NCBI RefSeq assembly: GCF_902460415.1
Contig: NZ_CABPTY010000004.1
Coordinates: 76,383 to 140,382 of the forward strand
DNA length: 64,000 nucleotides
Source: Campylobacter_A concisus_Y
GTDB taxonomy: Bacteria; Campylobacterota; Campylobacteria; Campylobacterales; Campylobacteraceae
Direction: 5' to 3'
Position 1 is the first letter of the stretch, and each line of letters begins with the position of its first letter. The notes below the pieces were generated by a model that saw nothing but the letters and a program-made list of their open reading frames with translations, was not told where the DNA came from and searched no databases. The position numbers and the translations under genes were made by a program. This document shows positions 42,399-51,941 of the stretch, one piece after another.

Positions 42399-43061
42399 TT
42401 AAAAAGTACAAAGTATATCAAGTAGCCTCCCCAATTTTTGTAGGTCATTTAAAAAGAGCTGCTTTGTTTTTTGTGTAAATTCTTTTGCTTCTTCTAGGAT
42501 TTTGGCCTCAGCTATATTGTAAGCAAACTCTTTTTTTAGGATCTTTGCACCTTTTTTATAAAAGAAATTTGCCTCTATTAAGCTTGCAAAAAAACTATCA
42601 TCTCTTAAATAGTAGTTTGTTGCTACATTTACATGCACTGGCTTTTGTAACAAAAAATCACCACAAACACTATTTTGTGAGCTAAATTTAACGCTCTCAA
42701 GCACATCAGGTCTTTTCTCATAAAATTTTATCTCATTAGCTTTTTTTAAAGTCAGAATATCACTTGATTTATTTAAATTTATAGAGCTATTATTTACCTC
42801 AAGTACGTTTATAGTGCCCTTTGCAAGCGAATAAGCATTTAAAATTTTATCTTCTGCTAAAAGATTTACTATACCAAAAAATGGCACACTAGCATTTTGT
42901 TCTACGAAATTTTGAACGGTTTTTATTTGCAGCCACTGTTTTGTGCCATTTATCTCATAGTAGCTTACGTAAATAGAAATTTCATCTTTTTTGCTTGGAT
43001 TCTTTTGCGAGCAACCACTAAAAAATATTGCAACAAGCAAAAAAATGGCTAAATTTTTCAC
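42399..43061 (-). CDS. Lipoprotein of unknown function
   Basis: The GTG start at 43061 overlaps the purF stop by 4 nt (GTGA). The lipobox FFSGCSQ follows a hydrophobic signal, so the Cys should be lipidated. The remaining 200 residues show mixed strand and helix with no recognised motif. It is translationally coupled to purF but the connection may be only positional. Confidence 0.7.
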   Translation of the reverse strand: MKNLAIFLLVAIFFSGCSQKNPSKKDEISIYVSYYEINGTKQWLQIKTVQNFVEQNASVPFFGIVNLLAEDKILNAYSLAKGTINVLEVNNSSINLNKSSDILTLKKANEIKFYEKRPDVLESVKFSSQNSVCGDFLLQKPVHVNVATNYYLRDDSFFASLIEANFFYKKGAKILKKEFAYNIAEAKILEEAKEFTQKTKQLFLNDLQKLGRLLDILCTF

Positions 43062-44395
43062 TTTATGAAATAGTCACCATCAAAGCTCACAAGCGAATAT
43101 CTTCGCTCATTGCCGATACTTTCTTTAAGTTCGTCTATGTTTAAAAATTCTAAGCTATCTGCACCGATATATTCTCTTACTTCCTCTGTATTTTTTTTAG
43201 AGCTTATTAACTCTTCAAAGCTTGGCGTATCGATACCGTATCGCTCAGGGTATTTAAGCTCAGGGCATGCGACTCTAAAATGAATCTCTTTAGCACCCGC
43301 ATGTCTTAAAAGATCAACCACCTTTTTTGAAGTAGTACCGCGAACGATACTATCATCTATGACAACGATACTTTTACCCTTTAGAACTGATGACATCGGG
43401 TTAAGTTTTAGCTTAACTTTTAAATTCCTCATCTCTTGGCTTGGCTCGATGAAGGTTCTACCCACATAGTGGTTTCTAGTGATAGCTAGCTCAAAAGGGA
43501 TCTTGCTCTCATTTGCATACCCAAGTGCTGCTGGCACACCGCTATCTGGTACAGGTACGACGAAATCTGCTTTAATTTTGCTCTTTTTAGCTAGTACTTC
43601 ACCCATTTTTTTTCTAACTTCATAGACACTTTTACCTTCTATCACGCTATCTGGGCGAGCAAAATAGATATATTCAAATGCACAAATTCTAGGATCTGGA
43701 TCATAAATTTGGATACTTTGAAACTCACTTTTTCCATGTTCAAAAACTATCATCTCACCAGGCCTAATATCTCTTATAAAGCTAGCTCCCACAAGATCAA
43801 AAGCGCAAGTCTCGCTAGCTACGATATATCCACCATCTTTTAGCCTGCCAAGACTTAGCGGCCTAACACCCCAGCGATCTCTTATGGCAAAGGTTTTATG
43901 GCGTGACTGGATAAGCAGACAATAAGCACCTTTTATCTTATCAAGTGCCGCGATAATACGGTCCTGCAAGTGTTTGCTATGGTTTCTTGCGATTAGATGG
44001 ATGATATTTTCAGTATCCATATTTGTCTGAAATATCGCGCCATCTTTAATAAGCTCATCTCTAACTTCATCTTTATTTACCAAATTTCCATTATGGACGA
44101 TTGAAATTTGTCCCAAAGAGTAGTTAGCGGCTATTGGCTGGGCGTCACGACCCGAGTTTTTACCAGCCGTTGCGTAGCGGTTGTGACCGATCGCCATATC
44201 ACCTTTTAGCGATCTTAAAATTTCTTCATTAAAGACCTCTGTAACCAGGCCATTACCCTTGTGAGTAGAAATTTCTCCGTCATCACAAACGCTAATACCA
44301 CTCGCCTCTTGGCCACGATGCTGCATAGAAAATAACGCATAATAGGCAGTCTTTGCTGCATCTTTAGAATTTATAATACCAACTATTGCACACAT
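43058..44395 (-). CDS. purF: Amidophosphoribosyltransferase
   Basis: The 445-residue enzyme starts MCAIVGI, giving the nucleophile Cys2 for the glutaminase domain (SMQHRGQEASGISVC and GHNRYATAGKNSGRDAQP follow). The phosphoribosyltransferase domain has VVIDDSIVRGTTSKK as the PRPP loop. It commits PRPP to purine synthesis. Downstream are a lipoprotein and upstream a 102-residue unknown and dapB, as in C. jejuni where purF and dapB are adjacent. Confidence 0.97.
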   Translation of the reverse strand: MCAIVGIINSKDAAKTAYYALFSMQHRGQEASGISVCDDGEISTHKGNGLVTEVFNEEILRSLKGDMAIGHNRYATAGKNSGRDAQPIAANYSLGQISIVHNGNLVNKDEVRDELIKDGAIFQTNMDTENIIHLIARNHSKHLQDRIIAALDKIKGAYCLLIQSRHKTFAIRDRWGVRPLSLGRLKDGGYIVASETCAFDLVGASFIRDIRPGEMIVFEHGKSEFQSIQIYDPDPRICAFEYIYFARPDSVIEGKSVYEVRKKMGEVLAKKSKIKADFVVPVPDSGVPAALGYANESKIPFELAITRNHYVGRTFIEPSQEMRNLKVKLKLNPMSSVLKGKSIVVIDDSIVRGTTSKKVVDLLRHAGAKEIHFRVACPELKYPERYGIDTPSFEELISSKKNTEEVREYIGADSLEFLNIDELKESIGNERRYSLVSFDGDYFIK

Positions 44396-44404
44396 TTTTT
44401 TCCT

Positions 44405-44713
44405 TTAGTTTTCATCATCTTTGTAAATTTCAAGAACATTTTTGTAGTTAAATTTGATCTCATCGCCAGCATTTAAACAGCCTTTTGTAAATGGTTCATT
44501 GTCTAAAATGCCGGTAAATTCGCCGTTATTTGTCTCGCTAAAGACCACCCACATGCGCTCAACCTGAGCAAACTCATCATATTCAAATCTAAATATAAGC
44601 TTTACTATATCGCCAGTTCTTAAATTTTGACGCTTTTCACGCTCTGGCAAGTAGAATTTATCACCAAATTCTAGCTTGTAGCTCTCTACATCATCAAGCT
44701 CAAATTTAATCAT
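44405..44713 (-). CDS. Conserved hypothetical protein between dapB and purF
   Basis: ATG 44713 is preferred to TTG 44716 and gives 102 residues. The start overlaps the dapB stop by 8 nt. The sequence suggests a small beta-rich fold (IKFELDDVESYKLEFGDKFY, then RRTGDIVKLIFRFE-like strands, then LNAGDEIKFNYKNVLEI). I recognise no family. Its coupling to dapB and purF argues that it is real. Confidence 0.7.
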   Translation of the reverse strand: MIKFELDDVESYKLEFGDKFYLPEREKRQNLRTGDIVKLIFRFEYDEFAQVERMWVVFSETNNGEFTGILDNEPFTKGCLNAGDEIKFNYKNVLEIYKDDEN

Positions 44714-45476
44714 CAAGCCCTAAACTATCGTCTATCGAGTAAAGGCCACTATTTTGATCTTTAAGCCAAATGGCAGCCCTGATCGCACCTTTTGAAAAGG
44801 TTGCCCTACTCGTTGCAGTGTGATTTAGCTCAATAAACTCGCCGTCATTATAAAAGCCAACCGTGTGGCGACCTACCACATCTCCACCACGAAGTGCCAT
44901 GACTGCGATCTCGTCTTTGCTCCTAGCCCCTACCATACCGGCTCTACCAGTTACTAAAACATCTTTTAAATTTAAATCTCTTGCCTCAGCTACACTTCCT
45001 GCAAGTGTCATCGCAGTGCCACTTGGAGCATCTTTTTTATGCCTGTGGTGTTGCTCTACGATCTCTATGTCAAATTCTCTTAATGTTTTTGAAGCAATCC
45101 TTGCAAGGCGGTTTAGTACAGCCACACCCAAACTCATATTTGTTGCGTAAAGAATAGGCATAGTTCCTGATGCTAGGTGGAGCAAATTTTTCTCGTCATC
45201 ATCTAGCCCGGTCGTACCGATAACTAATGGTTTTGGATTGGTTCTAGCGTAGTTTAGCAGTGCCATGGTCGCCTCTTTTTGACTAAAGTCGATTATCACA
45301 TCGCACGCTTCAAAAAATTTAGCAAGGTCATTTGTCAAAAGCTCGCTACTTAAATTTTCAACCTCATTTTTTTGGCTAAAAGCGATGCTTAAAGTGGCAT
45401 CTTTCTCATCTTTTAAACAAGAAATGATACTTTGAGCCATCTTTCCACTAGCACCATAAAGGCCTATTTTTACCAA
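44706..45476 (-). CDS. dapB: 4-hydroxy-tetrahydrodipicolinate reductase
   Basis: The 256-residue enzyme has the NAD(P) Rossmann motif GLYGASGKMAQSI, and the catalytic EQHHRHKKDAPSGTA segment (about 150-165). It makes a precursor of lysine and peptidoglycan diaminopimelate. The start codon is TTG at 45476 with AAAGGA 7 nt upstream. A TATAAT promoter box lies 43 nt upstream. The trxB terminator separates it from trxB. Confidence 0.96.
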   Translation of the reverse strand: MVKIGLYGASGKMAQSIISCLKDEKDATLSIAFSQKNEVENLSSELLTNDLAKFFEACDVIIDFSQKEATMALLNYARTNPKPLVIGTTGLDDDEKNLLHLASGTMPILYATNMSLGVAVLNRLARIASKTLREFDIEIVEQHHRHKKDAPSGTAMTLAGSVAEARDLNLKDVLVTGRAGMVGARSKDEIAVMALRGGDVVGRHTVGFYNDGEFIELNHTATSRATFSKGAIRAAIWLKDQNSGLYSIDDSLGLDD

Positions 45477-45518
45477 AATTTATCCTTTGATTTTTGATTG
45501 AAATTTAACATAAAATTT

Positions 45519-45524
45519 ATTATA
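45519..45524 (-). promoter_or_regulatory. -10 box of the dapB-purF operon
   Basis: A consensus TATAAT on the minus strand lies 43 nt upstream of the dapB TTG, with T-rich sequence upstream. Confidence 0.65.
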
Positions 45525-45577
45525 GATAGATTACAAATAGGCTTTAAAAATACGTATAAAATCAAAAATTTGATAGA

Positions 45578-45618
45578 AAAAAAGAAGAAAAATTTAGCCA
45601 AAAATTTGGCTAAATTTT
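45578..45618 (-). terminator. Intrinsic terminator after trxB
   Basis: Perfect 14-bp arms (45589-45602 and 45605-45618) around a 2-base loop, with a GCC/GGC core, are followed on the minus strand by TCTTCTTTTTTT. It begins 4 nt past the trxB stop and isolates trxB from dapB. Confidence 0.85.
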
Positions 45619-45622
45619 AGTA

Positions 45623-46561
45623 TTAATGCAAGCTTTCTATGTAGCTCATAGCGCTAAGTGCAGCCACTGCGCCATCACCTGCTGCTACTATAACTTGCTT
45701 TGGAGCGTCCTCTCTGATGTCACCTGCCACAAAGAGCCCTTTTAGGCTAGTTTGCATCTTAAGGTTTGTCTTAACCTGTCCGCCATCAGCCATTTCGCAG
45801 ATAAATTTACCGTTTTCATCTTTTAAAATTTCGTTATTTACATTTAGTCCGACAAAGGTAAAAATTCCCGGCACATCAAGTACGCGCTCGCCATTTTTGG
45901 TATCAAGCACGATCTTTGTTAGACCCATTTTATCGCCAAGTGCCTCTTTTATCGTCGCACTTGTTATAAATTCGATCTTTTCATTTTTTCTAGCTTTTTC
46001 AACCGTAGTTGGCGCCGCTCTAAATTCGTCACGTCTATGGATAAGATAGACTTTTGAGCAGATATTTGCTAGATAAAGTGCCTCTTCAACAGCCGTATCT
46101 CCACCGCCAAGAACAGCCACTTCTTTATTTTTATAAAAGAAGCCATCGCATGTTGCGCATGTACTAACACCTTTGCCAAAGAACTCATCTTCGCCTTTAA
46201 AACCAGCACGTCTTGGGGTTGAGCCAGTTGCTACGATGACAGCCTTTGCCTGCTCACTTTTGCCACCTTCAAGTAAAATTTCAAAGCTGCCGTCGCTATT
46301 TTTTCTAACACCAACAACGTTTGCCCATTTATGAACTAGCCCAAATGCGCTGCACTGCTTCCACCAAGTGCTCATAAAGTCGAAGCCGCTCTCGCCAGGG
46401 GCTTTTTGGCCTGGGTAGTTTTCTATCTCTGAGCTCGAGGTGATCTGACCGCCAGGCTCGCCTTTTTCAAACATTACAACATTTTTTAATCCGCCTCTAG
46501 TGGCGTAAAGTCCGGCGCTTAGTCCTGCTGGACCGCCTCCGATGATCGCTAAATCAAGCAT
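45623..46561 (-). CDS. trxB: Thioredoxin reductase
   Basis: The 312-residue flavoprotein has FAD motif IGGGPAGLSAGLYATRGG at the N-terminus, redox centre CATCDGFFYK (CATC, about 136-139) and NADPH motif VLGGGDTAVEEA. The second FAD motif GLFVAGDIRE is near the end. It reduces thioredoxin with NADPH. The operon reads trxA, a membrane protein, trxB. Confidence 0.97.
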   Translation of the reverse strand: MLDLAIIGGGPAGLSAGLYATRGGLKNVVMFEKGEPGGQITSSSEIENYPGQKAPGESGFDFMSTWWKQCSAFGLVHKWANVVGVRKNSDGSFEILLEGGKSEQAKAVIVATGSTPRRAGFKGEDEFFGKGVSTCATCDGFFYKNKEVAVLGGGDTAVEEALYLANICSKVYLIHRRDEFRAAPTTVEKARKNEKIEFITSATIKEALGDKMGLTKIVLDTKNGERVLDVPGIFTFVGLNVNNEILKDENGKFICEMADGGQVKTNLKMQTSLKGLFVAGDIREDAPKQVIVAAGDGAVAALSAMSYIESLH

Positions 46562-46570
46562 AAATTTCCT

Positions 46571-47017
46571 TTATTCTAAAACATTTATGGACGAATTTTG
46601 TTTGTAAATTTCGCCCCTTTGATGAACTATCTCAACACTGCTTGGCAGCTTTGTAATGCTCAAATTTCGCATCAGCTCCAAGACTGTATTTATATCTGAG
46701 CTTATATATTTTAGTGTTGAGTTTGACTCATATCTTTTTTGAAAGATATCAATTGCCACAACTGTTTCATTTTTGGTTGGTAAAATTTCGTCTAATTTTG
46801 ATTGATTTGAACTGAAGATTAAAAGCGTGTATTTTGGCTCTTTTGGAGTAAAAATTTCGCTTTTTTCGTAGAAAACCAGCTTCGCAAAATCAACAAATTT
46901 ATATTGTGAAAAACGATAGTTACTATACGCAAATGTAGCCGCTATCATAGCTGCACCAAAAAATGAACCAAATATATATGTAAGAGGAAGCAGGCTTCCT
47001 CTTCTTTTTTCGCTCAT
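46571..47017 (-). CDS. Hypothetical membrane-anchored protein between trxA and trxB
   Basis: The 148-residue protein has one N-terminal membrane helix (about 10-28, LLPLTYIFGSFFGAAMIAATF), then a soluble domain with no cysteines. Its strand pattern (PKYTLLIFSSNQSKLDEILP) is vaguely thioredoxin-like without the redox motif. It overlaps trxA as TAATG. It may hold a redox partner at the membrane, but that is only a guess from context. Confidence 0.6.
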   Translation of the reverse strand: MSEKRRGSLLPLTYIFGSFFGAAMIAATFAYSNYRFSQYKFVDFAKLVFYEKSEIFTPKEPKYTLLIFSSNQSKLDEILPTKNETVVAIDIFQKRYESNSTLKYISSDINTVLELMRNLSITKLPSSVEIVHQRGEIYKQNSSINVLE

Positions 47018-47331
47018 TAAAGAAGCGAATTTAGTTTGTCAGTCAAGGCTTGTTTTGACTGTGCACCGACCATTTGCTCAACTAGCTCGCCATTTTTGAA
47101 AAATAGCAATGTTGGGATCGATCTGATGCCAAACTCAACTGCAAGATCTTGTACTTCATCAGTATTTACCTTGCAAATTTTCGCTTTGCCGTCGAAGTCT
47201 TCAGCAAGCTCTTCGATAACTGGAGCTAGCATACGGCAAGGTCCGCACCATGGAGCCCAAAAATCTACTAAAGCAACGCCTTCTTTTGTAACATCAAAAT
47301 TTTCTTTTGTAAGTTCGATGTATTTTCCCAT
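47017..47331 (-). CDS. trxA: Thioredoxin
   Basis: The 104-residue protein has the classic active site VDFWAPWCGPCRMLAPVIEELA (WCGPC) and the cis-Pro loop IRSIPTLLFFKNGE. It is the general disulfide reductant and electron donor to Bcp-type peroxidases. The start ATG is preceded by AAGGAG and by a TATAAT promoter box. trxB lies downstream in the same operon. Confidence 0.98.
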   Translation of the reverse strand: MGKYIELTKENFDVTKEGVALVDFWAPWCGPCRMLAPVIEELAEDFDGKAKICKVNTDEVQDLAVEFGIRSIPTLLFFKNGELVEQMVGAQSKQALTDKLNSLL

Positions 47332-47359
47332 TTTTTCTCCTTATTTTTAAAATGTGGCA

Positions 47360-47365
47360 ATTATA
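47360..47365 (-). promoter_or_regulatory. -10 box of the trxA operon
   Basis: A consensus TATAAT on the minus strand lies 29 nt upstream of trxA, in an AT-rich gap after yraN. Confidence 0.65.
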
Positions 47366-47403
47366 CAAATTAAATTTAAATTTTATCTAAATAATAAATT
47401 TTA

Positions 47404-47745
47404 TTATAAACTAATATTTTCTATTAGTTCTAAATTTTCATTTTTTATGACGAGCAAATCGACTTGAAAATCTCTATTTGGCTCATTTTTCATCATATAA
47501 AAATTTATAGTTTTTAAAATTTTTATATATTTTGCCTTATTTAGCCGGTATTCTGCTTCGTATTCTCCGCTAGTTGCTTTTACCTCTATAAAGTGCAAAA
47601 TTTTATCTCTACTTAGTGCGATAATGTCGATCTCGCCAAATTTAGAGTGAAAATTTCTCTCTAAAATGACAAAACCAAGCTTTTGTAAAAATTCGCACGC
47701 CCTATCTTCTGAGCTTTTGCCAAAGAGATACTCTTTTAGTCCCAA
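47404..47745 (-). CDS. YraN/UPF0102 family protein
   Basis: The 113-residue protein matches UPF0102: an N-terminal GKSSEDRACEFLQKLGFVILERNF, then SKFGEIDIIALSRDKILHFIEVKA, which is a Holliday-junction resolvase-like PD-(D/E)XK core. Its exact substrate is unknown. The TTG start at 47745 follows the hom stop by one base with GAGGAG upstream. Confidence 0.88.
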   Translation of the reverse strand: MGLKEYLFGKSSEDRACEFLQKLGFVILERNFHSKFGEIDIIALSRDKILHFIEVKATSGEYEAEYRLNKAKYIKILKTINFYMMKNEPNRDFQVDLLVIKNENLELIENISL

Positions 47746-47746
47746 G

Positions 47747-49009
47747 CTACTCCTCGATCCTCATCATAAATGGCTCTTCTTTTATATACTCTTGCTCTTT
47801 TAAAATTTCAATTGTCCTTCTTACATCAGCCTCAAGACTCGTATGTGTCGTAAAGAACAATACCGCAAATTCGCTCTCATCTTTTGGTTTTTGAAGTATG
47901 CTATCAATCGATAAGTTATTTTCACTCATTAAATTTGTAATCTTTGCTAGTACACCCATTTTATCTTCGACTTTTAACCTAAAGTAGTACTTCGTCTTTA
48001 TCCTGTCGCGGTCAAGTAGCTCAAGCGTATTTAATTCAAACGGTGCTTTATATCCTAGCATCGGCGACTTACTATCTCTTGCGATGTCGATGAGATCGCT
48101 GATCACCGCACTTGCTGTTGCATCGCCACCAGCTCCAGGTCCATAGTACATCGTCTCGCCAACGACCTCACCAACGACACTGATCGCATTTGTCACACCA
48201 CTTGCCTTTGCTATCATTTTATTTTGCGGCACAAGTGCTGGATGTACGCGTAGCTCGATTTTACCCTCGCTTTTTTTGGCAATTGCTAGAAGTTTTATTG
48301 AGTATTCGAAATCTTTTGCGAAAAATATATCTTCAGGTGTAATACCTTGTATTCCTTCGATCAAAATATCCTCTGGATCGCCATGCACACCGTATGCGAT
48401 GCTTGCTAAGATAAGAAGCTTATGAGCCGTATCAAAGCCACCCACATCAAAAGTAGGATCAGCCTCAGCGTATCCAAGCTCTTGCGCCTTTTTAAGAGCG
48501 TCTTTAAAATTTGATCCCTCGTTCATCATTGAAGTTAGGATGTAGTTGCTCGTGCCATTTAGTATGCCATTTATGCTAACGATGTGATTTGCGCTCAAGC
48601 CTTCCCTTAAGGCTCTAATGATCGGCACGCCCCCAGCCACACTTGCTTCAAAGCCAAATGGCGTGTTTTTGGCTAAATTTTGCAAAGCATATCTGTGATA
48701 GGCAAGGAGTGCTTTGTTCGCTGTTACGACTGCTTTTTTTCGCTTTAAAATTTCACTCACAACCCTAAAAGGCTCTTCCACACCACCCATAAGTTCGACA
48801 AAAACATCGATATCATCGCGGTTTATAACGCTATTTATATCATCAGTCAAAGGGATGCCAGCATCTCTTTTTTTATTTAAATTTCTAACCACTCCGATGA
48901 CTGGCACTATTTCCTCGCCACTTCTTGCTGCGATTATCTTTTTGTTTTTTAGCAAAATTTTAGCAACTGACTCGCCAACGGTTCCAACGCCCAATATCGC
49001 TACATTCAT
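47747..49009 (-). CDS. hom: Homoserine dehydrogenase
   Basis: The 420-residue enzyme has the NAD(P) motif VAILGVGTVGESV, the signature GILNGTSNYILTSM and the catalytic-region AYAEADPT-like segment (LGYAEADPTFDVGG). A C-terminal ACT domain follows (about 345-420, VEDKMGVLAKITNLMSENN). It makes homoserine for Thr and Met. Its ATG overlaps the aminotransferase stop. Confidence 0.96.
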   Translation of the reverse strand: MNVAILGVGTVGESVAKILLKNKKIIAARSGEEIVPVIGVVRNLNKKRDAGIPLTDDINSVINRDDIDVFVELMGGVEEPFRVVSEILKRKKAVVTANKALLAYHRYALQNLAKNTPFGFEASVAGGVPIIRALREGLSANHIVSINGILNGTSNYILTSMMNEGSNFKDALKKAQELGYAEADPTFDVGGFDTAHKLLILASIAYGVHGDPEDILIEGIQGITPEDIFFAKDFEYSIKLLAIAKKSEGKIELRVHPALVPQNKMIAKASGVTNAISVVGEVVGETMYYGPGAGGDATASAVISDLIDIARDSKSPMLGYKAPFELNTLELLDRDRIKTKYYFRLKVEDKMGVLAKITNLMSENNLSIDSILQKPKDESEFAVLFFTTHTSLEADVRRTIEILKEQEYIKEEPFMMRIEE

Positions 49010-50214
49010 TCAAATTCTTTCAAATATTTTTTTATATTTCTTGCTGCTTGTCTTATCCTATTTTCATTTTCGATAAGAGCTAGACGCACATAGTCGTTTC
49101 CGCCCTCGCCAAAACCAATACCCGGGCTAACGGCAACCGATGCTTTTGTAAGAAGCTGCTTTGAAAACTCAAGGCTGCCCAGATGACTAACCTTTGGCGG
49201 AAGTTTCGCCCAGATAAACATACTTGAGCTTGGCTTTTTAAGCTCCCAACCAGCCTGAACAAAGGCCTCTATCATCACATCTCTTCTTTTTTCATAAATT
49301 TGGCGTATCTCTTCAACGCAGCTTTGATCGCCGTCAAGTGCGACTGTGGCAGCCACCTGTATCGGCGTAAACATGCCGTAATCAACCCATGATTTTATCT
49401 TTTTAAGTGCTGCGCAAAGTCTTTTATTTCCGCACATAAAGCCAACTCTCCAGCCAGCCATATTGTAGCTTTTTGAAAGTGTATAGCACTCGACCGCAAC
49501 GTCTTTTGCACCATCGACCTCAAAGATACTTGGCGTTTTGTAGCCATCAAATGTAAGATCCGCGTAGGCAATGTCAGATATGACGTAAAATCTCTCTTGT
49601 TTTGCGATGCTTACAAGGCGCTCGTAAAAGCTCTTTTGCACGGTTACGGTCGTTGGATTGTGAGGAAAATTTACGACTACGTATTTTGGCTTTGGTGAGC
49701 TTGCGTGTATCGTTTGGATCAAATTTTCAAAAAATTTATTCTCATCTAGCTCAAATTTATCATTATAGTGAAGCGGCATCTTTGCGACACTTCCGCCAGC
49801 AAATAAAAACGCTTGCGTGTGTATCGGATAAGCAGGATCAGGCACGATAGCAACATCGCCTGGGTTTATCACGGCTTGAGCTAGGTGAACAAAACCCTCT
49901 TTACTACCCATTGTGGCGACTGCTTCAGTGTCTGGGTCTAAATTTACGCCATATTTTCTTTTGTACCAGTTACAAATGGCAAGGCGAAGCTTATAAATTC
50001 CAGCACTGGCTGAGTAGCCGTGAGTCTTGTCCTTTTGCGCGCTTTCGCATAGTTTATCGACAATGTGCTGTGGCGTTCTGCCCTCAGGATTACCCATAGA
50101 AAAGTCAATGATGTCTTCTCCGGCTCTTCGCGCAGCCATTTTTATTGCATTCACTTCAGCAAAAACGTAGTTTGGCAAACGCTCAATCGTATTAAATCTT
50201 ATCTCATCAAACAC
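49006..50214 (-). CDS. Fold-type I aminotransferase (LL-diaminopimelate / aspartate type)
   Basis: The 402-residue PLP enzyme has the PLP Lys in SKSYNMAGWRVGFMCGN and the Asn/Asp pocket in VVNFPHNPTT and YVISDIAYADL. An Arg that binds the substrate carboxylate sits in GNDYVRLALIENENR. Homologues in epsilon-proteobacteria are annotated LL-diaminopimelate aminotransferase. Position before hom fits aspartate-family amino acid metabolism. The start is GTG with AGGAG 8 nt upstream. Confidence 0.88.
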   Translation of the reverse strand: MFDEIRFNTIERLPNYVFAEVNAIKMAARRAGEDIIDFSMGNPEGRTPQHIVDKLCESAQKDKTHGYSASAGIYKLRLAICNWYKRKYGVNLDPDTEAVATMGSKEGFVHLAQAVINPGDVAIVPDPAYPIHTQAFLFAGGSVAKMPLHYNDKFELDENKFFENLIQTIHASSPKPKYVVVNFPHNPTTVTVQKSFYERLVSIAKQERFYVISDIAYADLTFDGYKTPSIFEVDGAKDVAVECYTLSKSYNMAGWRVGFMCGNKRLCAALKKIKSWVDYGMFTPIQVAATVALDGDQSCVEEIRQIYEKRRDVMIEAFVQAGWELKKPSSSMFIWAKLPPKVSHLGSLEFSKQLLTKASVAVSPGIGFGEGGNDYVRLALIENENRIRQAARNIKKYLKEFE

Positions 50215-50223
50215 TGCTTACTC

Positions 50224-51006
50224 CTATTTTATAAGCTTGATAATTATCTCATTTTTTATATTATTTATATCAACATTATCGCTAATTAATGCGTATTTTG
50301 CACCTATTGCTAAATTTATAGAAACGGTAGTTTTTGCTTGCTCCTCTTTTATAGAGTCGATCTGATTTAAATTTTTATCATAAATCCTAACAAGTGGCAT
50401 CCATCTATTTGACTCTTTTGACGCGATATCCAGACTACTTGCACCCTCAACATCAACAAAATAAGTACCACCGCTTTTTAAAAGTGGTGTCTCTTCGTCA
50501 AAATTTACCTTTGCAGCCTTAAGAATCATATTCTGAGCATCTAAAAATATCTCTAAATTACCATCAACTCTATCAAATCCTAAAATTTTAAAACCGCTTT
50601 GACTAAGTGCTAAGCTTAATAAGCTTGGATCTATTCCGCCATTTTTTATGGCTGAAATTCCATAAGAAATTTGATCTCCATTTTTTAGGGAATTTATCCT
50701 TGAAATACTTATGTTGGCATCATCCAGAGTTGAATTTATTGATTTTACAAATAATGTAGAAGGAACTTTTTGCTCGCTTATAAATTTTAAATTCAAACTA
50801 TTTGAACCAAATGAAATGCTATCGTAACTTGAGCTTTGCTTTAATCTTGATACTAGCTCATTAACATCGAGTGAGCCATTTTGGTCTAAATTTTCTAAAG
50901 AAATTTGCACATTTTTAACATTGCTTAAAGCACTTGCACTAGTTTGTAAGCTAAAAGCATAGGCAAATACACTAAAAGTGGTGAAAATCGCTATTTTTCT
51001 TACCAA
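50224..51006 (-). CDS. Periplasmic hypothetical protein
   Basis: The TTG start at 51006 (AAGGG upstream) leads into a signal peptide (KIAIFTTFSVFAYAF). The 260-residue mature protein has repeating beta-strand stretches separated by Ser/Asn-rich loops and no cysteines. I recognise no family. It overlaps the RodZ-like gene by 7 nt, suggesting an envelope role in the same operon. Confidence 0.65.
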   Translation of the reverse strand: MVRKIAIFTTFSVFAYAFSLQTSASALSNVKNVQISLENLDQNGSLDVNELVSRLKQSSSYDSISFGSNSLNLKFISEQKVPSTLFVKSINSTLDDANISISRINSLKNGDQISYGISAIKNGGIDPSLLSLALSQSGFKILGFDRVDGNLEIFLDAQNMILKAAKVNFDEETPLLKSGGTYFVDVEGASSLDIASKESNRWMPLVRIYDKNLNQIDSIKEEQAKTTVSINLAIGAKYALISDNVDINNIKNEIIIKLIK

Positions 51007-51941
51007 GATTTACCCTTGTTAAGTTCTACAAACTCGTCATAACTCACAAATTTCATCTCTCCATTTTCTACTAAAAACCTAGCCGGGCGACTTGGATTAT
51101 ATTTTGTCACCTTATCGCCGATCTTTAGCTCAATGTTGCCATTTCCACAAACTACGAGCTGTCTTTGGTCTAAATTTATATTTATGCTTTTACTTGTGTC
51201 GTTTGATACTTTTTGACCATTTTCAAGATTAATGATGCCTATCCAGACACGTTGTTTTGGTGTAATGACCGCCTCATTTAGTGGCTTTGTAATGTTTTGC
51301 TCTATCTTAGGAGCTGGCTGAGCTGCCATGCTTGGCTTTACAGCATTTTGCTCCATGTTTGCAGGACTTGTTGTCACATTTTGCTCAACTGGAGCTGAAA
51401 TTTTTACGCTTGATATGTTTGCTTCTATTTTAGGGCTATTTTGAGAGATGGTGATATTTGTATCGATGATATTTTTCTTCACCTCATTTACTATGCTTGA
51501 TTGCGAATAGTTCACGCTTTTATTCTCATCATTTAAAAACGATAAAAAATTCTCGATATATTTGTAAGCATCAAAATGATATGCCCCACCAGCGATAATA
51601 GCTAAAATGATGAGCCAAAATAAAAATCCAGCACCGCCACTACCGCTTTGTTTTTGTATGGTAATATCTTTTGGAGTGTAAGAAGAAATTTTTGGAGTAA
51701 CTTTAGTTTTGTGACTCTCATCAGGGGTGTTTTCTTGCATAAAGGCATCATATTCAGCTAGCAACTCGCTCAAATCAACGTCATATTCACGTTGTAAAAT
51801 TTTGGCATAACCTCTAATATTTAAACGTGATAATTTTTCAAAATTTTTATCAAAAATATATTGTAAAAATGTAGGCTCAATATGCGTTTTACGTGAAATT
51901 TCCTTTATGCCTATCTCTTTTAAATTCTCTAATTCATTCAT
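51000..51941 (-). CDS. RodZ-like cytoskeletal protein
   Basis: The 313-residue protein has an N-terminal helix-turn-helix (about 1-65, IKEISRKTHIEPTFLQYI), a basic region, then one membrane helix (about 105-122, GAGFLFWLIILAIIAGGAY). The periplasmic C-terminal beta-domain resembles DUF4115 (RVWIGIINLENGQKVSNDTSK). RodZ links MreB to the membrane. It overlaps the RNA methyltransferase gene by 8 nt. Confidence 0.75.
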   Translation of the reverse strand: MNELENLKEIGIKEISRKTHIEPTFLQYIFDKNFEKLSRLNIRGYAKILQREYDVDLSELLAEYDAFMQENTPDESHKTKVTPKISSYTPKDITIQKQSGSGGAGFLFWLIILAIIAGGAYHFDAYKYIENFLSFLNDENKSVNYSQSSIVNEVKKNIIDTNITISQNSPKIEANISSVKISAPVEQNVTTSPANMEQNAVKPSMAAQPAPKIEQNITKPLNEAVITPKQRVWIGIINLENGQKVSNDTSKSININLDQRQLVVCGNGNIELKIGDKVTKYNPSRPARFLVENGEMKFVSYDEFVELNKGKSW